Assembly: GCA_029061605.1 (NCBI GenBank)
Contig: JAIDRT010000003.1
Location: 1-32,805, forward strand
DNA: 32,805 nucleotides
Direction of reading: 5' to 3'
Source of the DNA: Clostridia bacterium
Lineage (GTDB): Bacteria > Bacillota > Clostridia > Christensenellales > UBA3700
Positions 29,765 through 32,805 of the stretch are shown here, one piece after another. Under the pieces are notes generated by a model, which made no database searches, was not told the origin of the DNA, and worked only from the letters and a program-made list of their open reading frames with translations. The translations under genes were made by a program, and so were the position numbers. The number at the start of each line of letters is the position of its first letter. Position 1 is the first letter of the stretch.

Positions 29765-30970
29765 ATGCATAGCGTAAAGAAGATTAACGAAGATTTGTAT
29801 TGGGTGGGCGTAAACGACCGCAAAATTTCACTTTTTGAAAACGTATATCCGGTAGAGCGAGGAATGAGTTATAATTCCTATCTGTTGTTAGACGAAAAAA
29901 CGGCGCTTTTTGATACGGTAGACAGCGTTGCCAGTCTGCAATTTTTGGAGAACGTCGAGTTCGTACTCGGAGATAGAGAACTTGACTATCTCATAGTCAA
30001 TCATATGGAGCCCGATCACTGCGCGAATATCGGCGCTATCGTAGCAAAGTACCCTCAAGTAAAAATTGTTGGTAATATCAAGACTTTTGTGATGATGTCG
30101 CAATTCTTTGACTTTGATATCGACTCTCGCAAGGTTGTAGTCAAAGAGGGCGATACTTTGAATACCGGTAAGCATACTTTGACTTTTGTTATGGCGCCTA
30201 TGGTGCACTGGCCGGAGGCTATGGTCACATATGATACTGTCGACAAGGTGCTTTTCTCCGCTGACGCATTTGGCTCTTTTGGAGCAATGAGCGGAAATAT
30301 ATTCGCTGATGAGTGCGATTTTGAAAACAAATGGATTGATGACGCAAGACGTTATTACACCAATATCGTGGGTAAATACGGAGTGCAGGTTACCAATCTT
30401 TTAAAGAAAGCAAGCGCTCTTGAAATTTCCAAAATTTGTCCTTTGCACGGTCCTGTATGGAGAAAAAATCTCGGATATATTATCGACAAGTATACCAAGT
30501 GGGCAAGTTATACTCCTGAGGAAAAAGGCGTGTTGATTGTATATGGGTCAGTACACGGTCATACCGAAAACGCCGCAGAGATACTTGCGGGTCTGCTTGG
30601 CGACAGGGGAGTGGCGGATATAGAAGTACTCAATGCGTCGACAAATCACTATTCCAAGATAATATCTGAATCTTTTAAGCGTTCGCATATCGTATTTGCG
30701 TGCGCAACGTACAATATGTCATTGTTCCCGCCGATACAGTCGGCTTTGCACGAACTCGCTGAGCACAATTTGCAAAATAGGTCTTTTGCGTTTATCGAAA
30801 ACGGCACTTGGACGCCTGCAAGCGCAAAACTTATGAGCGAAATTCTTGAAAAACTCAAAAATAATAAGATTATTGAACCAAAAGTAACTGTCAAGTCGGC
30901 TTTGAATGCAGATAGTTACGCCGCGCTTGAAAAACTTGCCGACGCCATTGCCGACGATATAAAAGCGTAA
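29765..30970 (+). CDS. Flavodiiron protein (FprA-type O2/NO reductase)
   Basis: This is a soluble A-type flavoprotein that reduces oxygen to water and/or nitric oxide to N2O in anaerobes. The N-terminal metallo-beta-lactamase-like domain has the full diiron set H80, E82, D84 and H85 (NHMEPDHCANIG), H148 (MVHWPE), D167 (FSADAFG) and H228 (CPLHGP). The C-terminal flavodoxin domain starts with the FMN loop VYGSVHGHTENA (260-270). ATG 29765 is chosen because GGAG lies 6 nt upstream; an ATG at 29753 overlaps that site. The product is 401 aa, normal for the minimal class A form without rubredoxin. It is transcribed alone. Confidence 0.95.
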   Translation: MHSVKKINEDLYWVGVNDRKISLFENVYPVERGMSYNSYLLLDEKTALFDTVDSVASLQFLENVEFVLGDRELDYLIVNHMEPDHCANIGAIVAKYPQVKIVGNIKTFVMMSQFFDFDIDSRKVVVKEGDTLNTGKHTLTFVMAPMVHWPEAMVTYDTVDKVLFSADAFGSFGAMSGNIFADECDFENKWIDDARRYYTNIVGKYGVQVTNLLKKASALEISKICPLHGPVWRKNLGYIIDKYTKWASYTPEEKGVLIVYGSVHGHTENAAEILAGLLGDRGVADIEVLNASTNHYSKIISESFKRSHIVFACATYNMSLFPPIQSALHELAEHNLQNRSFAFIENGTWTPASAKLMSEILEKLKNNKIIEPKVTVKSALNADSYAALEKLADAIADDIKA

Positions 30971-30988
30971 ATATCAAATATTTAATAG

Positions 30989-31020
30989 TACGTCTGTCTA
31001 TTTGGCAGGCGTATTTTATT
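30989..31020 (+). terminator. Intrinsic terminator of the flavodiiron gene
   Basis: TACGTCTGTC pairs over its whole length (with G-U pairs) with GGCAGGCGTA around a 5-nt loop, followed by TTTTATT. Confidence 0.85.
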
Positions 31021-31105
31021 TGTCCAAATTTTTGAACAAGCATAAAATTTTACAAAAAAATCGTGTCATATAAACGAACTTTGGCAAAATTATTTTAATT
31101 TGCTA

Positions 31106-31134
31106 TTGAAATGTGCTTTGATTATTGTTATAAT
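31106..31134 (+). promoter_or_regulatory. Promoter of the small orphan gene
   Basis: TTGAAA (31106-31111), a 17-bp spacer and extended TGTTATAAT (-10 at 31129-31134). Confidence 0.7.
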
Positions 31135-31164
31135 AAAGACAGAAATAAGGGTAAGGAGGCAGTT

Positions 31165-31512
31165 ATGGAAGGCAATAAAGAAAGTTTTGTAACTCTTACA
31201 AAGCACGCAATATGCAGAATTAAGGAAAGAGTCGGCATTAAGAACAGTCGAGGACAAATTGATATTGCCGAAAATGCTTTTCGCTTTGGCGTGTGTTGCG
31301 ACGAAGCCGTTGGGGCAGAGCGTAAATATATCGAAAGCCGTATCAAAGACGAGCCGAAATATGCAAATAGAGATATAAGACTGTATAGAGATATTCTGTT
31401 TGTGTTTGTTCAAAACAGACTGATTACAGTCTTGCCTCCGGACAAAACGTTCTGCAAAAAATTGCAAGCAAATAGGCGAAAGAAAAATCATAGCAATAGA
31501 GATGCTGCTTAA
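31165..31512 (+). CDS. Small hypothetical protein, 115 aa
   Basis: I do not firmly recognise this basic protein. The pattern LTKHAICRIKERVGI near the start, a central FRFGVCCDEA and a final strand FVFVQNRLITVLPP loosely resemble the small DUF4258/BrnT-like fold, but this is only a visual similarity. ATG 31165 follows AAGGAGG with 5 nt spacing. An upstream in-frame ATG at 31111 lies inside the promoter and is rejected. It forms its own unit between a promoter and a hairpin. Confidence 0.7.
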   Translation: MEGNKESFVTLTKHAICRIKERVGIKNSRGQIDIAENAFRFGVCCDEAVGAERKYIESRIKDEPKYANRDIRLYRDILFVFVQNRLITVLPPDKTFCKKLQANRRKKNHSNRDAA

Positions 31513-31520
31513 TAATAAAT

Positions 31521-31550
31521 ATAATGGTACGGCTTGTGTTGTACCATTAT
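31521..31550 (+). terminator. Possible terminator of the small orphan gene
   Basis: A perfect 10-bp stem ATAATGGTAC/GTACCATTAT has a 10-nt loop, 8 nt after the stop. It has no clear U run, so it may be weak. Confidence 0.5.
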
Positions 31551-31583
31551 TTGATAAATATTGTTTATTTACTTACACGATAC

Positions 31584-31612
31584 TTGTTTTATCCATCTAA
31601 AAGTCGTATAAT
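31584..31612 (+). promoter_or_regulatory. Promoter of the duplicated membrane protein gene
   Basis: TTGTTT (31584-31589), a 17-bp spacer and TATAAT (31607-31612). Confidence 0.55.
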
Positions 31613-31665
31613 AAAAAATACAGCATTTCAAGTCTATACAGGTAGCCAAATTAAGGAGTAAAAGA

Positions 31666-32697
31666 ATGGGAGAAAAGAAGATCGATGCGAGAAGAAATAA
31701 AATAACTATCTTCTTTTGTAGCGCGTGTTTTTTGCTTTTTGTGGCGATTTTGATATTAGTGATGGTGTCTGGAGCAATTAGAGATATTGAGATTTTTGAA
31801 AATGCGAATTTTGTGGAAGTTGAAGCAACTATAGTTGAATATAAAGAATATATTGTGGATACTGGTTATCCTGTATGGTCTACATTTTATGAGTATAAAA
31901 GTCCTAATGGCGGGATATATACAGGGTGTTGGGATGGAAGAATAAGGACAGAAGAAGAAGCAAAGGCACAAATAGGAATGAAAGTGCCTTTATATATTGA
32001 TGATGAATTGAATTTGCAGACGAAATCACTAAAGGTAGATAAAACTGGAGTGATAGTTGGCGGAGTTTTCGGCTCTATTTGTCTGCTTGGCTCAATAGGA
32101 TTTTTTACTTATTTGGCAATTCAACTTGCGCATTGGTTAAAAGAACAAGCCAGAATGAAGGGAGTTAACTACAAAGAAGACAATGTCATAAGCAGACCTA
32201 AAAACTTTGTATTTTTCCATCAAATAATAATGTTATTTACGATATTTGCAATAGTGGGTTGCATAGGTTCTTCAATATCAAAAGAAAACACTTATCAAAA
32301 GTATATTAATGCGGAATTTGTTGAAGTCGTAGGCGTAATATATGAATATAAAGAATTTGAGAAGGATGATGCTCCTTATTACGTCATATATTATAAATAC
32401 GTAAGTGCTGATGGAGAAGAATATGCAGGGATGTGGCAAAATGATATCTATAGCAAAGATGATGCTGAAGCAGCAATTGGAAGCGAAGTGCCGTTACTAT
32501 ATGATAAAGAATACGGAGTTATCAAATCAATGAGTGATTTAGAGCCCGTGCAAAAGCCCGACCATACTTTAAACATTATTTTAGCGGTGGTATTTGTCGT
32601 TTTATTTGTCAATTCGTTGGTAAGATTTATTAGATTTATAATAAGAAACGAACGATATGAGGCACGGCAAAAAATGCAAGGAAAAACAATAGAATGA
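31666..32697 (+). CDS. Membrane protein with internally duplicated DUF3592-like domain
   Basis: This 343-aa protein has four membrane spans (about residues 13-35, 128-150, 182-203 and 302-325). They frame two similar extracytoplasmic modules: FVEVEATIVEYKEY...FYEYKSPNGGIYTG...EEEAKAQIGMKVPLYID and FVEVVGVIYEYKEF...YYKYVSADGEEYAG...DDAEAAIGSEVPLLYD. Each half is a hydrophobic-module-hydrophobic unit, so the gene arose by duplication of a DUF3592-like unit. AAGGAG lies 7 nt before ATG 31666. No function is known; it is transcribed from its own promoter. Confidence 0.8.
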   Translation: MGEKKIDARRNKITIFFCSACFLLFVAILILVMVSGAIRDIEIFENANFVEVEATIVEYKEYIVDTGYPVWSTFYEYKSPNGGIYTGCWDGRIRTEEEAKAQIGMKVPLYIDDELNLQTKSLKVDKTGVIVGGVFGSICLLGSIGFFTYLAIQLAHWLKEQARMKGVNYKEDNVISRPKNFVFFHQIIMLFTIFAIVGCIGSSISKENTYQKYINAEFVEVVGVIYEYKEFEKDDAPYYVIYYKYVSADGEEYAGMWQNDIYSKDDAEAAIGSEVPLLYDKEYGVIKSMSDLEPVQKPDHTLNIILAVVFVVLFVNSLVRFIRFIIRNERYEARQKMQGKTIE

Positions 32698-32782
32698 AAA
32701 GTGCAAAAGCAAAAATGATTATAACAGTTTCAGTGAGCAGAATGGCATCAAAAATTCTTCATTTTTTCAAATGGAGTAATAT

Positions 32783-32805
32783 ATGAGAGAAAACGAGATA
32801 GAGGG
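32783..32805 (+). CDS. Start of a gene running off the window
   Basis: ATG at 32783, preceded by GGAG with 6 nt spacing, opens a frame (MRENEIE) that continues to the window edge. Too short to identify. Confidence 0.4.

Overview
The window looks like a chromosomal stretch from a low-GC, Gram-positive-type bacterium of the Clostridia (phylum Bacillota), probably an uncultured one. The evidence is strong AGGAGG-type ribosome sites, near-consensus TTGACA/TATAAT promoters, a Bacillus-type iron-sulfur PurF, a type III glutamine synthetase, a NitR-like ANTAR protein beside glnA, and BspA-like leucine-rich surface lipoproteins. This placement is inference; no rRNA or tRNA gene is present to anchor it.

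Left flank (1-7 kb): a small orphan gene and a leaderless methyltransferase-like gene are divergent. A two-component regulator/sensor pair follows on the minus strand. Next is a very unusual 1101-residue protein joining an ApgM-type phosphoglycerate mutase/proposed homoserine kinase to a membrane span and a large predicted extracellular region. A 620-bp gene-free stretch (6874-7494) carries a cluster of short interspersed repeats.

Core (7.5-27.2 kb): nearly every gene makes or spends glutamine. On the minus strand are purF and glnN, the latter with an intrinsic terminator placed almost at its predicted transcription start. On the plus strand is an archaeal-type glutamate synthase split into three genes (amidotransferase, ferredoxin+FMN domain, GXGXG domain), with a repeat inserted before the third. 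An LRR lipoprotein follows. Then comes a tight operon: a divergent glnA with altered metal-site residues, an ANTAR antiterminator with a pseudo-receiver, carA, a carB fused in frame to dapF, and pyrG. Together these could take up ammonium (GlnN, perhaps GlnA), recycle it to glutamate (GltS), and commit glutamine to purines (PurF), carbamoyl phosphate (CarAB) and CTP (PyrG). The carB-dapF fusion ties in the meso-diaminopimelate branch.

Right flank (27.2-32.8 kb): a loose set of single-gene units, most with their own promoter and several with clear terminators. They encode an XRE regulator with a likely operator, a Bro-N antirepressor-like protein, a LOG/TIGR00725 protein, an intact flavodiiron protein, a small orphan protein, an internally duplicated membrane protein, and the first codons of a gene running off the end.

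Most notable: the CarB-DapF fusion, the ApgM-membrane-ectodomain fusion, the GlnA with substituted n2 metal ligands next to a pseudo-receiver ANTAR protein, and the start-proximal terminator of glnN. No CRISPR array, rRNA, tRNA or transposase was seen.
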